In this document: positions 45,518-55,736 of the stretch, piece by piece
Layout: the number at the start of each line of letters is the position of its first letter
Numbering within the stretch: position 1 is the stretch's first letter
Assembly: GCF_963678635.1 (NCBI RefSeq)
Contig: NW_026970879.1
Location: 1-64,000 of the forward strand
Direction of reading: 5' to 3'
Source: Symsagittifera roscoffensis
Taxonomy: Eukaryota > Xenacoelomorpha > Acoela > Convolutidae
Length of the DNA: 64,000 nucleotides
The notes under the pieces: model-generated
The model's input: only the letters and a program-made list of their open reading frames with translations
What the model was told of the DNA's origin: nothing
The model's database searches: none
Translations under genes and position numbers: made by a program

Positions 45518-47077
45518 TTACCTCCTATACGGATTTACGCCAACATGAAAATTCGATTTGCCACCACTATGATGTGTTTTTATTGATTTTATATCAGCAT
45601 TATTAGATTCAATATTTAAATTAATATTAGAGGTCATTTGTTGATTTCCAATTCCTAAAAGATTATATAAAGTTTCAGTATTAGTTTGATTATGCATATT
45701 CATTTGTGGTTTTTCGGGTAATGTTTGATTATAAAAATCATATTTTCTTTTAGATAAATCGCCACCACCTACAACTTGCGGGGTTAACATTAAACTAGTA
45801 CTTAAACCTAAAAATTTAGAAAATTCGCCCATTTTACTACTTAACCACCCCAACACACTTTTTAAACTTGTAAAAGGTTTAAGTAATTCATGACCCAAAA
45901 CTTTTAAACTATTCATAAAACCTTGACCAGTTAATAAAGAAGCAAATCCTTTCCACATGCCTTTAGTTAATGCTAAACTTCCTCTAAATAGAGATAAACC
46001 TGCAATTATAGACAAGAAACCACTAGTAGTAGAATGATTTTGAGAAAAATTTCTAAATGAATTTGCAAAATGAGACATTTTATTACTTAATACATTAAGT
46101 CCATTATTTAAATGTGTTGAAGCTGCAAAACTTTGCCACATCGATGTAGTAATATCAAAAAATGCATTTTTAATTTTTATTAAAGGAGCAATGGTCCCTG
46201 TTTGAGTTAAAGTTTTAGATATATTTTTAGCATCTTTATGAGTATTAAACCATTCTTTTACTGCTAAATTTAATTCTTTGTTAGTCATAGCACCCGTAGA
46301 AATCATTTGATCAAAAGCTTGTCTTTCATAAGGTGTCTTAAAACTCATTCCTTGCATTTTAGCAAGAATACCTTTTAATTGTAAACCTTTATCATTTAAT
46401 GAATTTAATATTTCATTTGTAATTTTTCCAGATTGATTGACTTGTGTAAATAATCTAGTTATTTCATTTGATGAGATACCTGTATAAGTAGATATGTCTA
46501 ACTGTTTTTGTAAATCATTGAAAGAACTTTTACCACCTTTACCTTGTTCAAGCAATAATCTAAAGGAATTTGTTAATTCACTCATAGGCTTATTTGTATC
46601 TATAGATAATTGTCGCATATTTGACATATATTTATTTAAATTTTTAATATTGGGTAATAAAACTGATAATCTTTTTTGGTCTTGCTCTAAATTAGAAGCT
46701 TTTACAGCAGAACCCGCTACAATTCCACCAACTGCTAATCCTTTTAATAAATTATTATTACTTATACCACCAAAAGAACTTTTAATTTTGCTGCCAACAA
46801 TAGCAACAGAATTGCCGATATTTTGCACAAATCTATCAAATAATGATAAATTATTAGTTTTAATATTGTTAGACATTCCTTTTAAATTATTAGATATTTT
46901 TGAAGTATTTTTTTTAACTGATTCAATATTTTTATTAAAATTTTTAGAAGAATTATTGGCTTTTTGAAAACTGCCACTTACTTCTTGATTAAAATTAGAA
47001 AAGTTTTTTTTAATATTATTTAAAGTTTTAGAAAATTCATCTATAGCTCTAATATTATATGATACTGAAAAAGCCAT
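45518..47077 (-). CDS. Tape measure protein, unit 2 (diverged middle)
   Basis: 519 residues as in unit 1, but residues ~107-330 carry dozens of substitutions (for example QSGRVTNDILNSFNDKSLQLKALLANMQG against QSGKITNEILNSLNDKGLQL…). The first 100 and last 120 residues are almost the same. Constant length with changed sequence implies the same tail length with different internal contacts. Confidence 0.8.
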   Translation of the reverse strand: MAFSVSYNIRAIDEFSKTLNNIKKNFSNFNQEVSGSFQKANNSSKNFNKNIESVKKNTSKISNNLKGMSNNIKTNNLSLFDRFVQNIGNSVAIVGSKIKSSFGGISNNNLLKGLAVGGIVAGSAVKASNLEQDQKRLSVLLPNIKNLNKYMSNMRQLSIDTNKPMSELTNSFRLLLEQGKGGKSSFNDLQKQLDISTYTGISSNEITRLFTQVNQSGKITNEILNSLNDKGLQLKGILAKMQGMSFKTPYERQAFDQMISTGAMTNKELNLAVKEWFNTHKDAKNISKTLTQTGTIAPLIKIKNAFFDITTSMWQSFAASTHLNNGLNVLSNKMSHFANSFRNFSQNHSTTSGFLSIIAGLSLFRGSLALTKGMWKGFASLLTGQGFMNSLKVLGHELLKPFTSLKSVLGWLSSKMGEFSKFLGLSTSLMLTPQVVGGGDLSKRKYDFYNQTLPEKPQMNMHNQTNTETLYNLLGIGNQQMTSNINLNIESNNADIKSIKTHHSGGKSNFHVGVNPYRR

Positions 47078-47093
47078 TTTTTAATTCCTTATA

Positions 47094-47786
47094 TTATATA
47101 TGTATTTTAAAATCTTTTACTTTATCATTATCTAATGCATTGATTTCTTCTTCTATTTCAAATTGTCTATTAATAAGTAATTGGATTTTATCTGATTTGA
47201 TTGTTAAAATATTAATTAAATCTTTACTATTTACATCAATTTTAATATTTGCAGATGTCCGCCAAGCAATAACATCATTTAAATTATTTTGATTTTGTAA
47301 TTTTATTATATTTTGATTAATAATAAACATTGATTCTTCATCAACTTGAAATTGATTATTATTATATGTTATTTCTTGAATTTTTCTTATTTCATTTTTA
47401 ATAATTTCTTTTAATTCTTTTTTTTTACATTCTTTAGTTATTATCCATTGATTATTTTTAAAAACACAATATTTGCTTATGGGTTTTTTAAGAGTATAAC
47501 CTTCTTTTATTGCCCCTAAATAAGTAACTGTATGTTTTGAATAATCATCAATATTATAAACAATTTTATCTCGATTATTTTCAATGTTTTCCCATATTTT
47601 TTTATTTTTATGAAATACAGGCATATATCCCTTACTCAATGTAGGTTTAATAGTTGTAGCATTAGCTGGGATTAAAAAAACATCTTTTTCAAGAGGTGAT
47701 TTTTTGGCTTCTTCTTCATTTAAAAATTCGCCATCAATATGATAATCTTTAATATTTAAACTTTTATAATAATTATAAATTTTCAT
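47094..47786 (-). CDS. Tail fibre assembly protein (DUF4376-like C-terminus), unit 2 only
   Basis: 230 residues, absent from unit 1. The N-terminal ~140 residues are of the fibre-assembly (Tfa) type, with repeated 'Y…F…W' elements ('PVFHKNKKIWENIENNRD' and 'YCVFKNNQWIIT'). The C-terminal part 'VIAWRTSANIKIDVNSKDLINILTIKSDKIQLLINRQFEIEEEINAL' resembles DUF4376, common at the end of such proteins. It should act as chaperone for the collar-domain fibre encoded just upstream. The last codons remain as a scar in unit 1. Confidence 0.75.
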   Translation of the reverse strand: MKIYNYYKSLNIKDYHIDGEFLNEEEAKKSPLEKDVFLIPANATTIKPTLSKGYMPVFHKNKKIWENIENNRDKIVYNIDDYSKHTVTYLGAIKEGYTLKKPISKYCVFKNNQWIITKECKKKELKEIIKNEIRKIQEITYNNNQFQVDEESMFIINQNIIKLQNQNNLNDVIAWRTSANIKIDVNSKDLINILTIKSDKIQLLINRQFEIEEEINALDNDKVKDFKIHI

Positions 47787-47803
47787 TTAATTATTCCTTA
47801 ATA

Positions 47804-48712
47804 TTAATATTTAATTAAATATTTAATAGACATATTAATAGGTCTATTTTCAATTGCTGTTGGTACTACTGCAGAAGCATCAAAATCTAATTTATTGTAA
47901 GAAGGATTTGTTTGAAGATTACCATCATACGAATCAATTATATTATCGCTTTCAATAAATGCACCTTCTGCTTGAGCAAATAAACCAACATTACTTCTTG
48001 AGTTTTTAATAGTACCTGTAATATTTCTTATTGCATCTTCTTGTGTTATTCCAAGATCAGCAGAATTGCCACCATAACCGCGTAAAAATTTACCTCTATA
48101 ATCTGGGATATTAAATGTATTTTCTCCATCGCCATTACCGAAAAATGTTCCATATTTGTTAAATAAAGAAATATATGTAGTTCTTGATAGAGCAGCTCCA
48201 TTCGCTTCCATATAACCATCATAAATTTCACCATTTGGGCTAATAATACAAGAGCCAATGTTTGTTGATGAAGATGTTTTTATAAGAATAAAACTATTAA
48301 ATGATGATTTAAATATAATTTCATAATAATTATTAGCAATTAAATAACCTACAGAAATATTATTGCCAAAATCATCTACAATATTTTTTACACCAATACC
48401 ATCAATGTTTACAGTCATTGCACCACTATTAGTATTTGATGTATAAAATCTTACTTTTAATCCATTTACATATTCTTTTAAAGGTTGACTATTTGTAGCA
48501 TTTAAAACAATAGAATTTTCTGTACCTGTATCTTCATAAAAATCATATACACATGCTGACTTAGTTAATACTTTGCCTAGTTGGTTTAAATCATTACCAT
48601 CTAAACTTAAATTTGCACCACTAATAACATTTTCCAATTCTAAAGGAATTTGGTTAAAATCGTCAGCATTTAGACTAGTTTCTCCATTTATCATAATTGG
48701 TATATTTTTCAT
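47804..48712 (-). CDS. Tail fibre protein, variant 2 (collar domain), unit 2
   Basis: 302 residues. Residues 1-112 match variant 1 except E17D, L99M and K110N. Then the sequences part. Residues ~155-225 hold a phage tail collar domain ('GSCIISPNGEIYDGYMEANGAALSRTTYISLFNKYG', 'FNIPDYRGKFLRGYGG'). The C-terminus ('IENRPINMSIKYLIKY') is the usual collar-fibre ending. A different receptor specificity from unit 1 is expected. Paired with the assembly gene downstream. Confidence 0.85.
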   Translation of the reverse strand: MKNIPIMINGETSLNADDFNQIPLELENVISGANLSLDGNDLNQLGKVLTKSACVYDFYEDTGTENSIVLNATNSQPLKEYVNGLKVRFYTSNTNSGAMTVNIDGIGVKNIVDDFGNNISVGYLIANNYYEIIFKSSFNSFILIKTSSSTNIGSCIISPNGEIYDGYMEANGAALSRTTYISLFNKYGTFFGNGDGENTFNIPDYRGKFLRGYGGNSADLGITQEDAIRNITGTIKNSRSNVGLFAQAEGAFIESDNIIDSYDGNLQTNPSYNKLDFDASAVVPTAIENRPINMSIKYLIKY

Positions 48713-48724
48713 TAAATTAATCCT

Positions 48725-49390
48725 TTAATTAGTTGTAAAATCATCATTATTTTGTAGAATAAAATCATCATTATTTTGCATTTTAATTTTAAATATTGGA
48801 ACATTAGTTCGATTAAAATGGACAGTGCATGTACTTGGTATTAATTTAAGTATAAAACATTCAATATTTAAAAGATAGCCACTTTCTCCAAAAAACCATG
48901 GGAATGTAATGGGGAATATAGTACTAATTGATGTGTCTAAAAAATGTAATTAATAATTCATAAGTTGAAATATTTGGGTCAGATTGTGGATCTTGAGCAA
49001 ATCTTGTTGTGATTGTCGCTGAATAACCAAGTATATTAATTATTTCTTCTAAGTCGCTAACTGTTTGAACACCGCGAGCTTTAATTTTAGCAATACACTG
49101 ATTTCTTCTTTTTTCCAATGAAACATCGGTTTTAAAACATTGATCAGGAATGCCTAATTGTTTTTCCCATCTTCAATAAATTTTTCAGTAATTGTAATAT
49201 CAAATTGAGTTGATATTTGATTTAAATAATCTCTAAATTTATTGTCTTCTATCGTTAAACTATTTATTAATTTAAACAGATTAGAATTAATAATATTTGT
49301 TGCATTCCAACCTTTACCTTGAGGCAAATATTTAGCAAATATATGTCCACCATCATTTTTATCAAGTAAATTAAAAAACTTATTGATCAT
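48725..49390 (-). pseudogene. Baseplate gp48-like gene broken by two frameshifts, unit 2
   Basis: The same gene is intact at 15073-15738. Here one T is missing near 49170 (CATTCT to CATCT), ending translation after 78 residues at 49154. One extra A in a run near 48940 shifts the frame again, and a G-to-T change nearby creates another stop. Remnants are readable at 49390-49154, 49118-48924 and about 48943-48725. Both indels are single bases, one in a homopolymer, so sequencing error must be excluded. If real, unit 2 cannot make a complete baseplate alone. Confidence 0.75.
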
Positions 49391-50757
49391 GCAAATACCA
49401 CATTACCTTGTACAGCAATTTCACCATCATTTATGATTACATTATTTAATGGTGTAGTTAATGTATAACTTTCTAAAGATTCACCTGTAACATCATCAAT
49501 TGTTTTTAATATTGTTAAATTAATATCGTTAATATTAATATTACCATTATTTTCTTTATTTAATTCAACACCATTAATCATATTTTTATTTCTAAAAAAT
49601 TGTCTTATATTTTCTTTAATAGCAATTTGCATTGTGTTGGTATTAGGTATTATATTAGAAAAATTAAAATTTATATATATAGGTGATAATGATAATACTT
49701 GTATATTATCAGAAACAAGATTTATAGGTGCTATTGACATAATTTGAGTTTTAATATTAGCATTGTCTGTCGTTGTTGTAATGATAGAGTCACTTTGATC
49801 TTTAACACAAAATATCGTTGTAAAACCAGATTGATTTTTAAAATAATTATTATCATCTAAACCATGTGTAGCTCTTAAAACAAAACATCTTGTCACACCA
49901 TTAACTTTTTTAGCTTGGTTAATGATAGATTGGGCATTAAAATTAGTTATTGGGTTTTGCCAAGCATCTTCTATACGAGATTTATAATTATTTTCTTCTT
50001 CTGTATCCGTACCACCTGTTAAACCGTTTAAAGTAACATAAGCATTATTATTCACATTTGAAATTGGTGTTTGTAAAGCTAAAGAAGCTCCACTTGAAAG
50101 ATTAGTTTTTACACCATTTTCTTCACATTGTACTTGTACATTGCTGACATAATAAGTAGATAATATTGTACCTGTAGCGGGGGAAATAGTATTTATATCT
50201 ATATTAAAAGTTACTTCAATTTCATTAATAACTGTTACAGTTTTTGTACCATTATATTCATTTTCATTAGCTCCACTAATTAAAATATTTATGCCTGTTG
50301 CTAAATTGTGAGCACCTGAAAAAGTAATAGTTGCCAAACCGCCTGTTTGTGTAATTTGTAATACAGTATTATTATTTTTTGAAATAGTAGAATTAGATAA
50401 AGTTTTATAAGTTAATGATCCATTTGATATTAAAGTTTGCGCTGGTATTGTAACACAATTTTGTATTCCTGAAAATACTACTATTCCTTGAGATGATGTT
50501 GGTTTTCCTAAAGATAAATTAACCAATCCACCCCAAAAATTTAAAACAGATAAATCAGCATAATTATCAAGGAATAAACCTGTTTGTATGGTATCTAATA
50601 ATTGATACATATCAAAAAATCTATACCCAGAAGATTGAACTAATGAAGTTAATAAAGCATTTTTTAAAAAAGGGTTACTTTGAGGCAAAGCATTTTGTAC
50701 ATCTGCTTTTTGTCTATTTACAATATCAGATGCATTATTAGGTAATTTTATAGCCAT
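49387..50757 (-). CDS. Baseplate J gp47-like, unit 2
   Basis: 456 residues, with changes IFSGSHNL to TFSGAHNL in the inserted beta domain and E-to-K in VELNEENN. Confidence 0.85.
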   Translation of the reverse strand: MAIKLPNNASDIVNRQKADVQNALPQSNPFLKNALLTSLVQSSGYRFFDMYQLLDTIQTGLFLDNYADLSVLNFWGGLVNLSLGKPTSSQGIVVFSGIQNCVTIPAQTLISNGSLTYKTLSNSTISKNNNTVLQITQTGGLATITFSGAHNLATGINILISGANENEYNGTKTVTVINEIEVTFNIDINTISPATGTILSTYYVSNVQVQCEENGVKTNLSSGASLALQTPISNVNNNAYVTLNGLTGGTDTEEENNYKSRIEDAWQNPITNFNAQSIINQAKKVNGVTRCFVLRATHGLDDNNYFKNQSGFTTIFCVKDQSDSIITTTTDNANIKTQIMSIAPINLVSDNIQVLSLSPIYINFNFSNIIPNTNTMQIAIKENIRQFFRNKNMINGVELNKENNGNININDINLTILKTIDDVTGESLESYTLTTPLNNVIINDGEIAVQGNVVFA

Positions 50758-50764
50758 AATATAA

Positions 50765-51205
50765 TTAATTCCCAGTATTTTTCCATAATGAATAACTCCA
50801 AAGATTGCTATTATTAATAGTGTTGCCAGTAATTATTATAGTTATATCATTATTATTTTGTATTTTTGTTTGCACATTTATATTTTCTAAATAATTTTCA
50901 TCTAAAAGCCATTGCAAACTTTCTAATGTATAAGTTTTAGCTAAATTTCTAATATTGTTATTTAATCTTGATTGATCTAACAACCACAATTTAGATCCAT
51001 GCTTAAAAGAGATATATAATTGGTCTGCTATATAACCTCTTCTTTTACTAGCTTCTTCAACTTCAGATGATGCAGCTCTTTGATCAGTATATAAACTTAA
51101 TAAGATAGATGTATCAAAATTATTTACTTGTTCAAAATCTCCATTATTATCAAAATTAATATCATAATAATCTAAATAATTTTTTTGTAATTTTATATCT
51201 ATCAT
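50765..51205 (-). CDS. Baseplate gp46-like, unit 2
   Basis: Identical 146-residue protein; ATG overlaps the frameshift extension stop as in unit 1. Confidence 0.85.
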   Translation of the reverse strand: MIDIKLQKNYLDYYDINFDNNGDFEQVNNFDTSILLSLYTDQRAASSEVEEASKRRGYIADQLYISFKHGSKLWLLDQSRLNNNIRNLAKTYTLESLQWLLDENYLENINVQTKIQNNNDITIIITGNTINNSNLWSYSLWKNTGN

Positions 51206-51381
51206 TTTATTTTATTAGCCTTTTCAATTTCTTTTATTATATTGCAAGCATGATAAGATAATCTTTTGATTTTAGTTATGGGCATATATTCTAATTCTTT
51301 TAAATTTAAACCGCCCCGATAAAAATATATTAAATTAAATATTTCTTTTTCTATTTCTATTTCATCGAAGCTAGTATAAAA
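51202..51381 (-). CDS. -1 frame extension of tail chaperone, unit 2
   Basis: The same 59 open codons in the -1 frame, with TTTTATA at 51381-51375 and the TGA overlapping gp46. The extension is unchanged while the first-frame gene around it has several substitutions. Confidence 0.7.
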   Translation of the reverse strand, partial: FYTSFDEIEIEKEIFNLIYFYRGGLNLKELEYMPITKIKRLSYHACNIIKEIEKANKIK

Positions 51382-51800
51382 TTATTGACATATTCACCAA
51401 AACAAGTTTCTATATCATCAATTTTTAATAATTCAAAAATAGAATTAACCATCAATTCTTTTTTTTCATCTTTTTGTAAATAACACATACCTTTTACAAT
51501 TAAGATTTTTTTAAAATTCTCTAAATTATTTGCCATTTTTTCACCTTGCATAGACAAAAAAGTTGATATTTGTTTTGCTGGCATTTCATTGTCTGAATTT
51601 TCATCTTTTGTTGATGTATCATCTTGGATAGGATCTGATTTATTAATAGCTCTTAAAAATGAGTCTTTAATTTCAAGGTGACTATGTAATACTTTAGAAT
51701 TAGGTGCAGAGATAACTAACTCATTAAATTCTTCAATTTGCCCTTTGTGATGACAAGTTACTGGTTTTTCTAAATTTATAAATATTTCATCTTTAATCAT
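51357..51800 (-). CDS. Tail assembly chaperone, unit 2
   Basis: 147 residues, with four substitutions (N-to-D and L-to-S in QNDTLTKDE, C-to-L in KKECMV, E-to-D in KIEDIE). The end overlapping the frameshift region is unchanged. Confidence 0.75.
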   Translation of the reverse strand: MIKDEIFINLEKPVTCHHKGQIEEFNELVISAPNSKVLHSHLEIKDSFLRAINKSDPIQDDTSTKDENSDNEMPAKQISTFLSMQGEKMANNLENFKKILIVKGMCYLQKDEKKELMVNSIFELLKIDDIETCFGEYVNNFILASMK

Positions 51801-52198
51801 TATATTCCTGTTGCTCCTTCAAACTCGATTTCAATATAAACATCATTAGTCAAATTTATATTATAATTATTTATTAAAGCACAAGATGCAAAAGTACGGG
51901 TTAAAGTTTGTTTAGTAATATTATCAATCCCCGATAAAGTAATAACATTAAAATTAGCTAAAATTTTCCATTGTCTAGCAAATTCTATATTTTTTATTGT
52001 AGGCAACATTGAAAATTTTATTTTACTTTTTTTCATTTCAATATTATCAGTATATACCTGTGTTATATTTCCACCTTCAGTAGATTCTACTCTAAGGGTT
52101 TGTTCGCCAAGTCCTTCATTATAACTTACAGAATTGGGTTTAAATGCTATGAGATTATTATTTACCATAATAGTCGGATTATTAAAAATAGTCTCCAT
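51800..52198 (-). CDS. Tail tube paralogue 2, unit 2
   Basis: Identical protein to 18148-18546. Confidence 0.8.
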   Translation of the reverse strand: METIFNNPTIMVNNNLIAFKPNSVSYNEGLGEQTLRVESTEGGNITQVYTDNIEMKKSKIKFSMLPTIKNIEFARQWKILANFNVITLSGIDNITKQTLTRTFASCALINNYNINLTNDVYIEIEFEGATGI

Positions 52199-52210
52199 TT
52201 TTTATTTTCC

Positions 52211-52245
52211 TTATATATTAAAAGTTAATTTATCTTTAATAATTA
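52211..52245 (-). other. Tube duplication scar, unit 2
   Basis: Same sheath-end and chaperone-start remnants as in unit 1, so the tube duplication predates the split of the two units. Confidence 0.85.
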
Positions 52246-52641
52246 TACTGCTGTTACTCCTTCAAACTCGATTTCAATATCACCATCACTAGTCAAATTT
52301 ACATCATAATTACTTATTAAAGCACAAGATGCAAAAGTACGAGTTAAAGTTTGTTTAGTAATATTATCAATCCCTGATAAAGTAATAGCATTAGAATTAG
52401 CTAAAATTTTCCATTGTCTAACAGATTCTATATTTGTTATTGTAGGCAACATTGAAAATTTTATTTTACTTTTTTTCATTTCAATATTATCAGCATATAC
52501 CTGTGTTATATTTCCACCCCCAGTAGATTCTACTCTAAGGGTTTGTTCGCCAAGTCCTTCGCTATAACTTACAGAATTGGATTTTAATGGTATGGGATTA
52601 TTATTTACCATAATAGTCGGATTATTTAAAATAGTAGCCAT
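52243..52641 (-). CDS. Tail tube paralogue 1, unit 2
   Basis: Identical protein to 18591-18989. Confidence 0.85.
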   Translation of the reverse strand: MATILNNPTIMVNNNPIPLKSNSVSYSEGLGEQTLRVESTGGGNITQVYADNIEMKKSKIKFSMLPTITNIESVRQWKILANSNAITLSGIDNITKQTLTRTFASCALISNYDVNLTSDGDIEIEFEGVTAV

Positions 52642-52653
52642 TTTTTATTTTCC

Positions 52654-54192
52654 TTATATATTAAAAGTTAATTTAAAAGTACTTACAATATTTCGTAATT
52701 GTGTCACGATTGGTACTTCTTGCAATACTGTGGCAGTACCTGTTGCAAGATCAATTGTCACATCTAATTTACTTTTATAAAATTGTAATGCATTATTGCC
52801 AGATTGTGTTAGCATATAATCTTTTGTACTTAAATTAGTATAATAACCTGTATAAATCGCTTCAATTGTTTGTTTATTATTTATTGAACGATATGCTACT
52901 AAGTCGCCATCTGTCAATCTTGATTGAGCAAAATCTTTTTTAGAATTATTAAACATATATTCTCTAGCATTAACCGAAGTATCAACATAATTAAGATATT
53001 TAAAACTTATATCAACATTACCTGCATCATCATTTTTATAAGTAGTCACAACTTCTCCAAAAATAACATTAGTATTTGTACTATTATTAATAAATATTGA
53101 TGCACCAGCTTTTGATAATTCTTCTATTTCATTATCTTGTAAAGATAGTGATGGTTGGCATGGGATTAATTGTAATGCTGGAGTATTAAAATAAGGTAAT
53201 GATGCCGTAGCAACTCCACCAAATGAATCTAAAGCACTATTTGTCACAACATAATCTGATATTTCAGATCCATTGGTTAGTCTTAACGCTCTAACTGATG
53301 CAAAATAAGATGAAATTACATAAGGAGCTTCCACATAAATACTACCTTTTAAATTGTCATTATTAACATTAACATTGGCAAATAATACTAATGATTTGCT
53401 ATTTTGAGTATTAGCAAAATCTTTAATATTTGTAACTGTATCAGTTTGAGTTGTAAAAGCTACACCATCTAAAATATTATTTGTAACATTAAATCTTTGA
53501 TCTAAAAAATCAGTTAAATATGGCGTTCCGTATGCGTAAGGTGATACTATACCTTGATATCTAGTATTGCCTATTAAATCAGTTATACCTGTTGTAACAG
53601 GGTCTTTGAGACCACCAGTAAAATCTACTAATGTTGTTGTTATACCAGCAACGAAATCATGATAACCAATTGCAAAACTATTAGCTTCTGTACCACCATT
53701 TACAGCAGTTAATATGACTTGTGTATTATCTGAAACGGCTGTGACTGGGATATGAGCATTAGCATTGATTAAATTTGCTAATCTTGTAGCCAAAACTGTA
53801 CCAGTATCTAAATTTACTACATTTAATTGAAAGCTATAATCTTTAGCACTTACAATATCAAAAGTTATAGACCCATTTGTTGTGGCTGTACCAACTAAAT
53901 CAATAGTCGTTGTTGCTTTTACACTTTCTTCATGGTCGTCTAAAGCTATTGCATCAAATTGACTTAATACATTATATTTTCTAGCAACTCTTATCATTCC
54001 AGCAAGCATAGAATTAGCACCAAAAAGAGTATCCCAACTATTATCATTAGGAATATCTGTTATTAATGTGCCTGCTGTAGCTGTACCAGCATCAACTTTT
54101 TGACCGATAAATAAAATTTTTTGATCTGCATTGGATACGGTTGTATTAGCAGACTGTATGTTTATTGTAGTTTTAGGATATCCTGTACTCAT
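52654..54192 (-). CDS. Tail sheath protein, unit 2
   Basis: 512 residues; three substitutions (A-to-V in MIRAARKY, I-to-T in TTGIIDL, T-to-K in LSTTDYM). Confidence 0.9.
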   Translation of the reverse strand: MSTGYPKTTINIQSANTTVSNADQKILFIGQKVDAGTATAGTLITDIPNDNSWDTLFGANSMLAGMIRVARKYNVLSQFDAIALDDHEESVKATTTIDLVGTATTNGSITFDIVSAKDYSFQLNVVNLDTGTVLATRLANLINANAHIPVTAVSDNTQVILTAVNGGTEANSFAIGYHDFVAGITTTLVDFTGGLKDPVTTGITDLIGNTRYQGIVSPYAYGTPYLTDFLDQRFNVTNNILDGVAFTTQTDTVTNIKDFANTQNSKSLVLFANVNVNNDNLKGSIYVEAPYVISSYFASVRALRLTNGSEISDYVVTNSALDSFGGVATASLPYFNTPALQLIPCQPSLSLQDNEIEELSKAGASIFINNSTNTNVIFGEVVTTYKNDDAGNVDISFKYLNYVDTSVNAREYMFNNSKKDFAQSRLTDGDLVAYRSINNKQTIEAIYTGYYTNLSTKDYMLTQSGNNALQFYKSKLDVTIDLATGTATVLQEVPIVTQLRNIVSTFKLTFNI

Positions 54193-54203
54193 AATTTTAA
54201 CCT

Positions 54204-54668
54204 TTAGTTTTTATTAATTAATTTTAAAATATTATTTCTTAAATATAAAGTATTATTTTTATTTTTATTTAATATAGCCGGTTTTAAAAATGGTCTTTTG
54301 CGTATTTTAGTAGATCCATTTTCTAATTCTGCGGCATATTCAACATTTTCACTTCCAAATTCTAACATATTATAATTATGCACTATAAATGTAATTGATT
54401 GTCTTAAGTTTCCCGTAATTACTGCCGGCGCTTCATTAGGAGCAGATGCTCTATGAGAACGCGGGTTTTTTAATGTTTTACCACCTAGACCTTGTGTAAT
54501 AATATATATTCTACCTGATTTAGGTTTGTTATTAATAAGTTTTTTTGCTTCTTGTACTAAACCTTTGCCAGCAAAATAAAAACCTTTGCGAACCCCTTGA
54601 TTTGTTAATTTATCTAAATTATTAATATTAATATTTTTTGTATTAAAATTAGGATTAGCTATAATCAT
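54204..54668 (-). CDS. HK97 gp10-like protein, unit 2
   Basis: One substitution against unit 1 (V4A). Confidence 0.85.
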   Translation of the reverse strand: MIIANPNFNTKNININNLDKLTNQGVRKGFYFAGKGLVQEAKKLINNKPKSGRIYIITQGLGGKTLKNPRSHRASAPNEAPAVITGNLRQSITFIVHNYNMLEFGSENVEYAAELENGSTKIRKRPFLKPAILNKNKNNTLYLRNNILKLINKN

Positions 54669-55051
54669 TATACTAAATTAACCTCATTATTAATTGTACC
54701 AGTTTCTACAGTATTTAATTTAAGAAAATTTCTTTTAAAATCTACATCTTGAATACTTATAACATTATAATATTTATCAATATATTTAATTAAATATGCA
54801 TTAGATAAATTATTATCATATCTAATATAAAAAATATGTGTTTTAGTATCATTAATATTGCTTCCATCAACATTTGATGTATCACCAATAATCTCAACAG
54901 CAGCTTTTACTATTTTAAAATTAGATAAATCAAAATTAAAATCTACATTTTGAGGAGTTGCTATATTTCTCATATATATGGTTATGGAATATCTTAAATC
55001 ACCAGCACAAATTATAGATTTGTTGTTTATATTTATTTTAGTACAACCCAT
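54668..55051 (-). CDS. Head-tail adaptor, unit 2
   Basis: Identical 127-residue protein to unit 1. Confidence 0.7.
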   Translation of the reverse strand: MGCTKININNKSIICAGDLRYSITIYMRNIATPQNVDFNFDLSNFKIVKAAVEIIGDTSNVDGSNINDTKTHIFYIRYDNNLSNAYLIKYIDKYYNVISIQDVDFKRNFLKLNTVETGTINNEVNLV

Positions 55052-55053
55052 TA

Positions 55054-55725
55054 CTAAATTCTAATTATTTTATTTTGCAATAAAATACCTCTAGTAGCAT
55101 TACTAACATAACTTTTATTTATAGTATTATTATCACAATTACAATCACCACGATTTGCATATAAATCAGCAACTATCATCATTATTGCATTAATAATATC
55201 ATTATTAATTATAGTAGGTTTACAAGTAAATTCTATTTTTATAGATTGCAATTTATCATCTTTATTTTGAGGATATTGTTTATTATTATTTAAAACAATT
55301 CTTTTATAATCTCCTTCATCAATAATATAATATCTATCACTTGGGACATCTATAAAAACATTATTAACAAGATATTGAAATGAATTAATAGCACATATAT
55401 TAGATTTTGTTAATAAAAAATTATCGTAATTAGTCACAGGTGCATTATATTGATTAGAATAATCAAAATAATCTCTATATGTTAAAAATACTTTTTCTAA
55501 ATATTCTTGTTTAGTAAAATTTTCAACATAAGAAGTAGCAGAAGATAAATATAAATTTAATATAACATCATCAATATCATTATTAATATTTAATGCTTGT
55601 TTTAATGTTGTTAAATCTATTAAAGGTGTAGAAGTTTGAGAGGTAATCGTATATTTATAAGGTTTTGAATTAGCAATATCGGGAGATCTTGCTGAAACAC
55701 CACCATATAATGCAAAATTACTCAT
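55054..55725 (-). CDS. Head-tail connector, unit 2
   Basis: Identical protein to unit 1; ATG start at 55725 chosen over the TTG one codon upstream. Confidence 0.8.
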   Translation of the reverse strand: MSNFALYGGVSARSPDIANSKPYKYTITSQTSTPLIDLTTLKQALNINNDIDDVILNLYLSSATSYVENFTKQEYLEKVFLTYRDYFDYSNQYNAPVTNYDNFLLTKSNICAINSFQYLVNNVFIDVPSDRYYIIDEGDYKRIVLNNNKQYPQNKDDKLQSIKIEFTCKPTIINNDIINAIMMIVADLYANRGDCNCDNNTINKSYVSNATRGILLQNKIIRI

Positions 55726-55736
55726 CAAATAATTAC

